Of a stretch of DNA of 64,000 bases, positions 18,400 through 26,346 are shown piece by piece. The DNA is from Rhodococcus sp. HNM0563. Its GTDB lineage: Bacteria > Actinomycetota > Actinomycetes > Mycobacteriales > Mycobacteriaceae. The translations under genes and the position numbers were made by a program. How positions within the stretch are numbered: position 1 is the first letter of the stretch; each line of letters begins with the position of its first letter. Where the stretch lies: contig NZ_JAASAF010000003.1 in NCBI RefSeq assembly GCF_012726195.1, positions 186,001-250,000 on the forward strand, given 5' to 3'. The notes under the pieces are model-generated. The model saw only the letters and a program-made list of their open reading frames with translations, did no database searches and was not told the origin of the DNA.

Positions 18400-19698
18400 C
18401 TACTGGGCGGCGAGGAATTCCCTGTCCGCCCCGAGGCCTTCGAGCCTCCGGGCGATCAGCGCAGCTTGCAACTGTCGCAGACCCGAAGGGCGTGTGGGAT
18501 CGAAACCGGTCAGCTGAGAAACCCGCTTGAGCCGGTAGTCGACGGTGTTGGCATGCACGTGCAGTGACCGTGCGGTCAGCTGTCTGCTCAGATCGTGCGA
18601 GATATGGGTCTCGAGAGTCTCGACGAGTTCGGGTGAATCGTCGAGTGGATCGAGGACACGCGCGAGATGCCGCCGTGCCGGGCCAGGACGGGTCAGCTGG
18701 TATTCGAGGGCCAGATCGTGCATTCCGTACGTGCCGACCGGGCGTCCCAGCAATCGGACGAGGTCCAGCAGTTCGTGGGCCTGCTTCGCCGCTGCAGGCA
18801 CTTCCGGCACGGACGCATGCACCAGCGCCACCGTCACCGAGACACCGGCCACCGCCTCGATCCGGTGCCGCAGATCGTCGACCGATGGAGAGGTCGACGC
18901 CCCCGCGAGCAGGACCGTCCCCCCTTCCGGCCCGAGCAGCGCCAGATGCTTGCCGTCGCAGATGGCTTCCAGTTCGACCTCGACGCGACGCAAAGTTCGT
19001 CGGGCGACGACTTCCGGGCGCACGTGCGGATTCCGCTCGTCCGGATGCCGCGCCAGCGACACGGCGAGCACCGTGTATCCGTCGGCGAGTTCGAGCCCCG
19101 AACGGCGCGCGACCGACGCCGCATCCTGTCCGCTGAGCAGTGCAGCGACGAGTTCCTGTGCGGCGACGTCGCGCTCGCGGCGAATCACCTCGAGCTCCGA
19201 GACGAAACCGGTCGTGGCGGTGACGGTGACGCGTTCGAGCAATGACATCCACAGCCGCGAGGCGTCGGCGACCGACATGACGTCTCCTTCGCGGGCCCGG
19301 TCGCTGACGAGCTCCCAGCCGAGGCGAATGCCCTCGTGGTAGATGCGCAGCATGTATTCGAGGCGGAAGCCTGCCCGTGCCCACTGCGCTGCGCTGCTGC
19401 GCAGGTCTGCGAGATCTGCATCCGACGGCAGCTCGCCGGAGTCGAGCAGGTGGATCGCGATGCGCAGGCACCGCACGGTGACCTCGGTGACGTCGCCGCG
19501 CAACGACTCTCCCGGGCGTAGCGAGCACGGTGCGACGTTGTCTGCGAAGTGTGCGACCAGCTTGCGCGCTACCGCAGGCAGGTCGCGAAGCGGGACCGAC
19601 GCCGGCTTGCCGTCGACCATGAAGGCCGGGCTCGCGCCGCTGTAGCGATCCGAACGAAGCGCTTGCTCGGTGTCGCGAACCTGATCCGTCAAAGACAT
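18400..19698 (-). CDS. PucR-family transcriptional regulator
   Basis: This 432 aa protein is a PucR/CdaR-type regulator. The N-terminal 160 residues are helical sensor-like, the middle (about 195-330) is the GGDEF-like CdaR domain, and the C-terminus has the PucR helix-turn-helix: ETLETHISHDLSRQLTARSL, LHVHANTVDYRLKRVSQLTG. ATG 19698 has GGGGG eight bases upstream; an ATG at 19713 is possible. It follows the acyl-CoA synthetase on the same strand by 133 bases. A fadD36/PucR pair exists in M. tuberculosis (Rv1193/Rv1194c, recalled). Its ligand is unknown. Confidence 0.87.
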   Translation of the reverse strand: MSLTDQVRDTEQALRSDRYSGASPAFMVDGKPASVPLRDLPAVARKLVAHFADNVAPCSLRPGESLRGDVTEVTVRCLRIAIHLLDSGELPSDADLADLRSSAAQWARAGFRLEYMLRIYHEGIRLGWELVSDRAREGDVMSVADASRLWMSLLERVTVTATTGFVSELEVIRRERDVAAQELVAALLSGQDAASVARRSGLELADGYTVLAVSLARHPDERNPHVRPEVVARRTLRRVEVELEAICDGKHLALLGPEGGTVLLAGASTSPSVDDLRHRIEAVAGVSVTVALVHASVPEVPAAAKQAHELLDLVRLLGRPVGTYGMHDLALEYQLTRPGPARRHLARVLDPLDDSPELVETLETHISHDLSRQLTARSLHVHANTVDYRLKRVSQLTGFDPTRPSGLRQLQAALIARRLEGLGADREFLAAQ

Positions 19699-19719
19699 AC
19701 CTCGAACCCCCATCGAAGT

Positions 19720-19747
19720 GAGTAGACCTACTTACTCTGCAGTAGAC
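19720..19747. promoter_or_regulatory. Candidate operator upstream of the PucR gene
   Basis: Overlapping inverted repeats occur seven bases above the upstream ATG: GAGTA/TACTC (19720-19724 and 19733-19737) and AGTAG/CTACT (19721-19725 and 19728-19732), plus a direct copy AGTAGAC at 19741-19747. This is an unusually AT-rich patch and could be an autoregulatory site. Confidence 0.4.
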
Positions 19748-19846
19748 AATCCGCCCTGGAGTGTGGCACACGCAACCCTCGAGCCGACTGTCTGTCGAGT
19801 TTCCGCCGACACCGGGACTCCGCCGGAGAATGTTCCGTCAGCATCG

Positions 19847-21298
19847 CTACTGCAACAGTTTCTTCTGTACCTTTCCCATCGCGTTTCGTGGCAAGGAATC
19901 GACCACTCGCACCTCCCGCGGGCGCTTGTGGATCGAAAGCTGCTGAGCAACAAGCGTGATCAACTCTTCCTCGACCACTTCCGGACCATCGGCGCGAGGA
20001 ACCACGAACGCGACGATACGTTGGCCGAGATCATCGTCTTCCAAGCCCGCAACCGCAACCTCGCTTACCGCTGGGTGCGCGAGCAGCACGGTCTCGATCT
20101 CTCCGGCGCCTACGCGAAAACCTCCGGACTTGATCAGATCCGTCGATTCCCGGCCGACGATCCGGTGGAAACCGTCGGCGTCGATTACCGCGACATCACC
20201 GGTGACGAACCACCCGTCGTCGGTCCACGAAGCGGCTGTCGCCTCGGGACGGCCCAGATAGCCGTCGAACAACATCGGCCCGCGCACCTGAAGCACACCG
20301 ATGCTCTCCCCGTCGTGGGGCACGTCGGCGCCGTGTTCGTCGCGCAGCCGCGTCTGCACCCCTGCAACCGGTGTCCCGACCCAGCCGGGGCGACGATCAC
20401 CGTCGGCACGTGTACTCACTGTGAGCATCGTTTCGCTCATTCCGTACCGCTCGATCGGGGCGTGACCGGTGAGCTCGCGCAACTTCTCGAACACCGGCAC
20501 AGGCAGCGGGGCGCTACCCGAGACGAGCAGGCGCGCGCTACCGAGTGCGCGCGCGGACTCTTCGTCCTCGGCCACCCGCGACCACACCGTGGGCACACCG
20601 AAATAGAGGGTGCCCGCAGCCTCCGCATAGGCCTGCGGGGTCGGCTTACCCGTGTGGATGAGCCTGCTACCCATCCGAAGTGGGCCGAGGACACCGAAGA
20701 TCAGTCCGTGCACGTGGAACAGCGGCAGTCCGTGCACGAGCGTGTCGCGCTCGGTCCAGTCCCACGCCCGCACGATCGCGTCGAGCCCGGCCGCAATGGC
20801 CTGGCGACTGAGTAGCACCCCCTTGGGCGAGCCCGTGGTGCCGGATGTGTAGAGCACGAACGCGACCTTCGACGGGCTCGGTTCGGGAACGTGATGCCAG
20901 TCGCGCGCGTGCAGTCGCACCGGCAGCACCGGAAGTTCCGGCACCTGCACTCCCGCGCCGGCACCGCCCGTCTCGGGAGCGGACCCGAGCCACGCCTGCG
21001 CACCCGAATCCTTCAGAATGTGGGCGAGCTCCGCCGGCCCCGAGTCCGGCGGCACCGGCACCACGGTGACGCCCGCGAGCAGGCAGCCGACGACCGCCAC
21101 GACCGTCGTCGCAGTGGGGGTCGCGAGCACCGCGACCCGCTCGGCCCGCGACACACGGGCGGCCACCGCGGTCGCCGCACCGAGAATGTCGCTGCGCGAC
21201 AAGGTGTGGCCGTCGATCCGGACGGCATCGGGGACATCGTCACCGCGGGCGACGGCAAGCGGGTTCAACGAACGCAGTAGTGCAGACACCCCAGTCAC
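19847..21298 (-). CDS. Acyl-CoA synthetase, FadD36/MatB-like
   Basis: This 483 aa ANL-superfamily enzyme activates a carboxylic acid as its CoA ester. Motifs: VLYTSGTTGSPKGVLLS near residue 148, LPLFHVHGL, ERYGMSETM, GWFVTGDVAVIDADGFHRI and the C-terminal catalytic lysine in PRNAMGKVQKKL. The short length and YGMSET resemble malonyl-/short-chain acyl-CoA synthetases (MatB, FadD36) more than long-chain FadD. GTG start at 21298. It precedes the PucR-type regulator and follows the rhomboid gene by 43 bases. Confidence 0.88.
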   Translation of the reverse strand: MTGVSALLRSLNPLAVARGDDVPDAVRIDGHTLSRSDILGAATAVAARVSRAERVAVLATPTATTVVAVVGCLLAGVTVVPVPPDSGPAELAHILKDSGAQAWLGSAPETGGAGAGVQVPELPVLPVRLHARDWHHVPEPSPSKVAFVLYTSGTTGSPKGVLLSRQAIAAGLDAIVRAWDWTERDTLVHGLPLFHVHGLIFGVLGPLRMGSRLIHTGKPTPQAYAEAAGTLYFGVPTVWSRVAEDEESARALGSARLLVSGSAPLPVPVFEKLRELTGHAPIERYGMSETMLTVSTRADGDRRPGWVGTPVAGVQTRLRDEHGADVPHDGESIGVLQVRGPMLFDGYLGRPEATAASWTDDGWFVTGDVAVIDADGFHRIVGRESTDLIKSGGFRVGAGEIETVLLAHPAVSEVAVAGLEDDDLGQRIVAFVVPRADGPEVVEEELITLVAQQLSIHKRPREVRVVDSLPRNAMGKVQKKLLQ

Positions 21299-21341
21299 GA
21301 TACTTTGGCGATCTTCGATCGCACATATCGCTTGCGCACGT

Positions 21342-22028
21342 TCAGGAACGGAGATGCCCGTGCACGCCGGGGTGGGACGCGGTGATCTGCCGCGGCGGCG
21401 GTAACACGATTCCGAGTACTGCCCCGAGCAGCATGCCGATCAGGACCGCAACACCGTGGGCATCGTCGAAGAGAACCAGCAACACCCCGGCGACGAACGT
21501 GCCCGCCGATGCCAGGAGTAGGGCGTGCCGGGCCGCCACCACCGGCCACAGGCCCGCGAGCGAGGCTGCCATCACGAACGTCGCTCCCGACACCCCCGAC
21601 CCCACCGATGGGGAGACGAACGAGGTGAACAGCCCCCACAACAGCTGGCCGACCACACACAACGCGACCGCGCGCTGCCACCCCCAGACTCGCACCACCG
21701 CGATCGCGACGATCGCGAACATCACCAGATTGCCGACAGTTCCGGCGACACCGTCTTGAGTCAGCGCCGAGGTGAAGACCCGCCACCATTCACCGTCGCG
21801 AGTGCGGATCGGATCCCGACGGAACACCATTTCCATCGAGGGTTCGATCAATCGGATCACCGACGGCACGGCGATCAGTAGCCACAACGCGATCGCAGCG
21901 ACCGGAGGCGGCCACCACCAGCCGTTCGCGGCGTGCCTGCCGTGACGCGGGGCTGCCATCAGCGCGGTCAGCGCCACCACGACGACGTACAGCACCCACG
22001 AACGGGGGTCGTCGCCTGAGGTACTCAC
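21342..22028 (-). CDS. Rhomboid-family intramembrane serine protease
   Basis: This 228 aa protein has six or seven membrane helices. The rhomboid signature is present: EWWRVFTS (the WR loop), the GNLVMF helix, the catalytic serine in GSGVSGATF (GxSG) and a conserved His in DDAHGVAVLIGMLLG. So both residues of the Ser-His dyad can be seen and it may be an active protease; substrates are unknown. The frame opens with TTG 22037, but GTG 22028 is preferred. It lies between putB and the acyl-CoA synthetase on the same strand, with gaps of 30 and 43 bases. Confidence 0.82.
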   Translation of the reverse strand: MSTSGDDPRSWVLYVVVVALTALMAAPRHGRHAANGWWWPPPVAAIALWLLIAVPSVIRLIEPSMEMVFRRDPIRTRDGEWWRVFTSALTQDGVAGTVGNLVMFAIVAIAVVRVWGWQRAVALCVVGQLLWGLFTSFVSPSVGSGVSGATFVMAASLAGLWPVVAARHALLLASAGTFVAGVLLVLFDDAHGVAVLIGMLLGAVLGIVLPPPRQITASHPGVHGHLRS

Positions 22029-22058
22029 GGGCGCCAATCTACCGGCGAGGGGGTCCGC

Positions 22059-23042
22059 TCAGTCGCGCCTGAGGAGTGACTGCAGAAAGAATCGCAGGTT
22101 GGCGGGGCGCTCGGCGAGGCGTCGCATGAGATAGCCGTACCACTGCGACCCGTACGGTACGTACACCCGCACCCGCCGGCCTGCACCGGCCAAGCGCACT
22201 TGCTCGCCGTCGCGAATCCCGAACAACATCTGGTGCTCGAAGTCGCCTCGGCCACGTCCGGCCACCGCGGCGAGCGGATCGACCGCCGTCACCACGGCGG
22301 GGTCGTGCGAGGCGACCATCGGGTACCCGTCTCCCCCCATGAGTATCTGCAGGCACCGTAGATACGACGCATCGACTTCAGCGCGATCCCGGTACGCCAC
22401 CGACTCGGGCTCGTCGTACGCGCCTTTGCACAACCGCACCCGCGACCACGGTCCCGACAATTCTCGGCAATCGCCTTCGGTGCGGCGCAGATACGCCTGT
22501 ACGACCGCCCCCACGTCGGGAAAATCGATGCGCAGCTCGCGGACGATCGCGAGCGTGTCGTCGGTGACGGTGTGGTCTTCGGCGTCGATACTCACCCACG
22601 CGCCCACGTTCTGTGCGGCGGCGCAGATCTCCCGAGCGTGGTCGAGCGCGATCTTGCTACCGTCCGACCCGAGCGACAGCCCGAGAGCCGTGAGCTTGAC
22701 CGACACTTCCACTGCGGGCGCACCCCCGAACGTCTCGGGCGTGAGTTCTTCGAGCTTCCCGAGATCGGTGAGCAGGTCACGGTATTCTTCGACGATCGCA
22801 CGGGCCTGCCCGACGTCGAGGGTGTTCTCACCGAGATGGTCGACACTCACGCCCCTGCCCGAACCCAACAGGTGCGCGGCAACGGTCACCGCGTCCGCGC
22901 GGGTGTTCCCGGCAACGAACCGGTCGACGATGCGTCGAGTGGGTGGTGCGGCGGTCACCACGCGGCGCACCGCGTCCGATTTCGCGGCCGTGAGGATGAC
23001 CGGACGCAGCGGGTTCGACAGCGCGTCGCCGAGACCGGTCAC
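22059..23042 (-). CDS. putB: Proline dehydrogenase
   Basis: PutB (327 aa) is the monofunctional flavin-dependent proline dehydrogenase that oxidises proline to pyrroline-5-carboxylate at the membrane. TIM-barrel motifs: VSVKLTALGLSL, WVSIDAEDHT, AYLRRTEGDC, RLCKGAY, VASHDP and the C-terminal RVYVPYGSQWYGYLMRRLAE that binds proline. GTG start at 23042 overlaps the pruA TGA (GTGA), so the two proline-catabolic enzymes are translationally coupled. Length fits the family. Confidence 0.95.
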   Translation of the reverse strand: MTGLGDALSNPLRPVILTAAKSDAVRRVVTAAPPTRRIVDRFVAGNTRADAVTVAAHLLGSGRGVSVDHLGENTLDVGQARAIVEEYRDLLTDLGKLEELTPETFGGAPAVEVSVKLTALGLSLGSDGSKIALDHAREICAAAQNVGAWVSIDAEDHTVTDDTLAIVRELRIDFPDVGAVVQAYLRRTEGDCRELSGPWSRVRLCKGAYDEPESVAYRDRAEVDASYLRCLQILMGGDGYPMVASHDPAVVTAVDPLAAVAGRGRGDFEHQMLFGIRDGEQVRLAGAGRRVRVYVPYGSQWYGYLMRRLAERPANLRFFLQSLLRRD

Positions 23043-24694
23043 GGTTCCGTCCCGGGGCCGGGTTCCATGTGCGGGTAGCGGTGGTCGGTGGGCGGGACGA
23101 ACGTCTCCTTGAGTGCCCGCGGCGACACCCAGCGCAGCAGGTTCAGCGCTGAGCCTGCCTTGTCATCGGTACCCGAGAGGCGACCACCTCCGAACGGCTG
23201 CTGTCCGACGACCGCACCGGTGGGCTTGTCGTTGACGTAGAAATTGCCCGCCGTGAACCTCAACGCGGCGGCGGCATGCTCGATTGCGGCGCGATCCTCC
23301 GCTATCACCGCACCGGTCAGGGCATACGGGGTTGCCGTGTCGATCATCGCGAGCACGTTCTCCCACGCACCGGCCACGCTGTCGTCGTAGACGTGCACGG
23401 CGAGAATCGGACCGAAGTATTCGGTGGTGAGAGCTTCGTCGCCGGGATCGTCGACGAGCAACACCGTGGGCCGTACGAACCACCCGACCCACTGGTCGTA
23501 CCCGCCACCGACGGCGAACTCCACCGAGGTGCGGTCGCGAGCGCGATCGAGAGCACCGACGACCTTCTCGTATGCGCGACGATCGATCAACGCGCCACCG
23601 AAATTGGACAGATCGGTCACGTCGCCGTAGGTGAGCGCATCGACCTCCGCGAGGAAGCCCTCCCGCATCCGCGACCACACCGAGCGCGGCACGAACGCGC
23701 GCGACGCCGCGGAGCACTTCTGTCCCTGGTACTCGAACGCGCCGCGGATCAGCGCAGTGGCCAGCACAGCAGGATCGGCAGAAGGATGCGCGACGACGAA
23801 GTCCTTTCCGCCGGTCTCCCCCACGATCCGCGGATAGGTCCGATACACGTCGAGGTTGCCGCCGATCTCCTTCCACAGGTGCCGGAACGTCGCAACCGAT
23901 CCGGTGAAATGAAGACCTGCGAAACGGGGGTCGCTCAGGACCACGTCGGACACGGCTCTGCCGTCTCCGGTGAGCAGATTGATCACGCCGGGCGGCAGAC
24001 CTGCCGCCTCGAGCACGCGCATCGTCCAGTGGGCCGCGAGGGACTGGGTCTCCGAGGGCTTCCAGATGACGGTATTGCCCATGAGGGCGGGCGCGGTCGG
24101 CAGGTTCCCGGCGATCGCAGTGAAGTTGAACGGCGTCACCGCGTAGACGAACCCTTCGAGCGGACGGTGATCCATACGGTTCCACACACCGGGCGAGGAC
24201 ATCGGTTGCTCGGCCAGGAGACCGCGTGCGAAATGTACGTTGAACCGCCAGAAGTCCACGAGTTCACACGGCGCGTCGATCTCGGCCTGCTGCACCGACT
24301 TCGACTGGCCGAGCATCGTGGCGGCCGCGATGGTCTCGCGCCACGGCCCCGACATCAGGTCGGCGGCCCGCAGCAGGATCGCGGCGCGCGCATCGAACGG
24401 CATGTCGCGCCACGCGGGCGCAGCGGCGGTAGCTGCGTCGACCGCTGCCGCCGCATCCGCTGCGGTGGCGTTGCGGAGGGTTCCGAGCACCGCCGCGTGG
24501 TTGTGCGGTTGCACGATGTCGACGCGATCACCCTCGCCGTGGAGGTGCATTCCCCCGATCACATGGCTGACATCGATCGGCTCTGCGGTGAGTTCCGCGA
24601 GCTTTCCGAGCAGGCGGGTTCGCTCGGGACTGCCCTGGGCATATCCGTGAACCGGCTCGTTCCTCGGCTCAGGAACAACTGTGACGGCGTCCAT
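23039..24694 (-). CDS. pruA: 1-pyrroline-5-carboxylate dehydrogenase
   Basis: PruA (551 aa) oxidises glutamate semialdehyde to glutamate, the second step of proline catabolism. Aldehyde dehydrogenase motifs are complete: TPFNFTAIAGNLPTAPALMG, FTGSVATF, the catalytic glutamate in VGETGGKDF and cysteine in YQGQKCSAASR. The open frame runs to 24901, but ATG 24694 has a textbook AGGAGG four bases upstream and gives the standard N-terminus. putB follows with a GTGA overlap. No PruC-type regulator is adjacent; the nearest PucR gene is 4 kb downstream. Confidence 0.96.
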   Translation of the reverse strand: MDAVTVVPEPRNEPVHGYAQGSPERTRLLGKLAELTAEPIDVSHVIGGMHLHGEGDRVDIVQPHNHAAVLGTLRNATAADAAAAVDAATAAAPAWRDMPFDARAAILLRAADLMSGPWRETIAAATMLGQSKSVQQAEIDAPCELVDFWRFNVHFARGLLAEQPMSSPGVWNRMDHRPLEGFVYAVTPFNFTAIAGNLPTAPALMGNTVIWKPSETQSLAAHWTMRVLEAAGLPPGVINLLTGDGRAVSDVVLSDPRFAGLHFTGSVATFRHLWKEIGGNLDVYRTYPRIVGETGGKDFVVAHPSADPAVLATALIRGAFEYQGQKCSAASRAFVPRSVWSRMREGFLAEVDALTYGDVTDLSNFGGALIDRRAYEKVVGALDRARDRTSVEFAVGGGYDQWVGWFVRPTVLLVDDPGDEALTTEYFGPILAVHVYDDSVAGAWENVLAMIDTATPYALTGAVIAEDRAAIEHAAAALRFTAGNFYVNDKPTGAVVGQQPFGGGRLSGTDDKAGSALNLLRWVSPRALKETFVPPTDHRYPHMEPGPGTEP

Positions 24695-24753
24695 GGTGCC
24701 TCCTGGGCCCAGGGTAGCGCCGGGTGAACGATCGAGCGGGATGTTCCGATCGA

Positions 24754-25863
24754 TCAGGCCAGTCGCTGTGCGGCAGCCTCGATCCGCTCGTCGGTGGCCG
24801 TCAACGCGATCCGCACGTGCTGCACACCACCGGGACCGTAGAACTCGCCGGGTGCAACGAGAATGCCGCGCTCGGCGAACCAGTCGACAGTGGTGCGACA
24901 CGCTTCATCGCGGGTGGCCCACAGGTACAGACCCGCCTCGGAGTGGTCGACGGTGAAACCGGCGCCGCGCACGGCCGCGAGCAGCGTCTTGCGACGCGCC
25001 CGGTACCGCTCACGTTGGATGGCCTCGTGCTCGTCGTCGTCGAGTGCCGCAGTCATCGCGGCCTGGATCGGCAGCGGCACCATCATGCCGGAGTGCTTGC
25101 GCACCTCGAGCAGATCGGCCACGAGTCCGGGGTCGCCGGTGACGAATCCCGCGCGGTAACTCGCAAGGTTCGAGGTCTTCGACAGCGAATGCACTGCAAG
25201 AAGATTGGTGTGGTCACCGTCGCTCACGCTCGGATGCAGGATCGAGAGCGCTTCGCCCTCCCACGTGAGTCCGAGATAGCACTCGTCGGACACGACGATC
25301 GCGTTCCGGGTGCGCGCCCAGTCGACCACCTTGCGCAGGTGGTCGCGGCCGAGCACTTTGCCGGTCGGGTTCGACGGCGAGTTGACGAACACCAGCGACG
25401 CACCCTCCGGACCGAGCCGGGTGAGGCCGTCGGCGCGGATCAACCGAGCGCCCGCGAGCAACCCTCCGACCTCGTAGGTCGGATACGCGAGCTCAGGGAT
25501 GACGACGAGATCGGTGGCGCCGACACCCAGCAGGGTCGGCAGCCACGCGATCATCTCCTTGGTACCGATGGCAGGCAGGATCGACGCCTCGTCGATGCCG
25601 GTGATCCCGTAACGACGCGCGAGCGCACCCACCGCAGCCCGACGCAGTTCGGGCGTTCCGTGGGTCGTGGGATAGCCCGGCTCTTCCGCAACCGAGGTGA
25701 GCGCTTCCCGGATCACCGGTGCGACCGGATCGACAGGCGTACCCACCGAGAGGTTGACGATGCCGTCGGGGTGCGCGGCAGCCTTCGCCTTCGCGTCGGT
25801 CAGTGAATCCCAAGGAAAGTCCGGAAGGCTCTGCGCGACCGACCGGCGTGTGCGTGTCGCCAC
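24754..25863 (-). CDS. dapC: N-succinyldiaminopimelate aminotransferase
   Basis: DapC (369 aa) is a PLP-dependent class I aminotransferase that makes N-succinyl-LL-diaminopimelate, the step between the dapD and dapE enzymes found 9 kb away. Key elements are VGTPVDP, SNPSNPTGK-like NSPSNPTGKVLG, IVVSDECYLGL and the Schiff-base lysine in HSLSKTSNLASYRAGF, ending with HVRIALTATDERI. GTG start at 25863, six bases after the ferredoxin stop, so the two are co-transcribed, an association common to actinobacteria. Confidence 0.92.
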   Translation of the reverse strand: MATRTRRSVAQSLPDFPWDSLTDAKAKAAAHPDGIVNLSVGTPVDPVAPVIREALTSVAEEPGYPTTHGTPELRRAAVGALARRYGITGIDEASILPAIGTKEMIAWLPTLLGVGATDLVVIPELAYPTYEVGGLLAGARLIRADGLTRLGPEGASLVFVNSPSNPTGKVLGRDHLRKVVDWARTRNAIVVSDECYLGLTWEGEALSILHPSVSDGDHTNLLAVHSLSKTSNLASYRAGFVTGDPGLVADLLEVRKHSGMMVPLPIQAAMTAALDDDEHEAIQRERYRARRKTLLAAVRGAGFTVDHSEAGLYLWATRDEACRTTVDWFAERGILVAPGEFYGPGGVQHVRIALTATDERIEAAAQRLA

Positions 25864-25869
25864 AGGTGC

Positions 25870-26193
25870 CTAGTCCTCACCCATGGGAGGCAGGTTCTTG
25901 ACGAACGGCGTGTCGTAGTCGACCTTGCCGAGCTTCGCTGCGCCGCCCGGCGATCCGAGATCCTTGAAGAAGTCGATATTGGTCTGCACGTACTCGGACC
26001 ACTCGTCCGGCACGTCGTCCTCGTAGAAGATCGCCTCGACGGGGCACACGGGCTCACAAGCACCACAGTCCACACACTCGTCCGGGTGGATGTACAGCAT
26101 GCGACCACCCTCGTAGATGCAGTCGACCGGGCACTCTTCGATGCATGCCTTGTCCAACACGTCCACGCACGGCTCCGCAATCGTGTACGTCAC
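25870..26193 (-). CDS. fdxA: 7Fe ferredoxin (FdxA/FdxC type)
   Basis: This 107 aa electron carrier has one [3Fe-4S] and one [4Fe-4S] site: C9 with C17 and C21 (PCVDVLDKACIEECPVDC) and the second set VDCGACEPVCPVEA. After about residue 60 it has the acidic helical tail of seven-iron ferredoxins. The counterpart in M. tuberculosis next to this aminotransferase is called FdxC, so the symbol is by family. It is 6 bases from dapC. Partners are unknown; cytochromes P450 and other oxidoreductases are typical. Confidence 0.95.
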   Translation of the reverse strand: MTYTIAEPCVDVLDKACIEECPVDCIYEGGRMLYIHPDECVDCGACEPVCPVEAIFYEDDVPDEWSEYVQTNIDFFKDLGSPGGAAKLGKVDYDTPFVKNLPPMGED

Positions 26194-26292
26194 TGCTGTT
26201 CTCCCTGCCTCTCTTCGATGCCCGCCGACCCGGTACGGTCCCAGCGCATCGGCGCACTGGCGCCCACAACCGAACAGTATCCACCGTCGCCG

Positions 26293-26337
26293 GTGGCCCC
26301 CTCCCTCTTAGGGTGCCCTGACCCGACCGGGGGCCAC
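26293..26337 (-). terminator. Hairpin downstream of fbiC
   Basis: GTGGCCCCC (26293-26301) and GGGGGCCAC (26329-26337) form a perfect 9-base stem with a 27-base loop, ten bases beyond the fbiC stop and ahead of the ferredoxin gene. It could end fbiC transcription; the loop is long, so this is tentative. Confidence 0.4.
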
Positions 26338-26346
26338 GAGCCGGGA

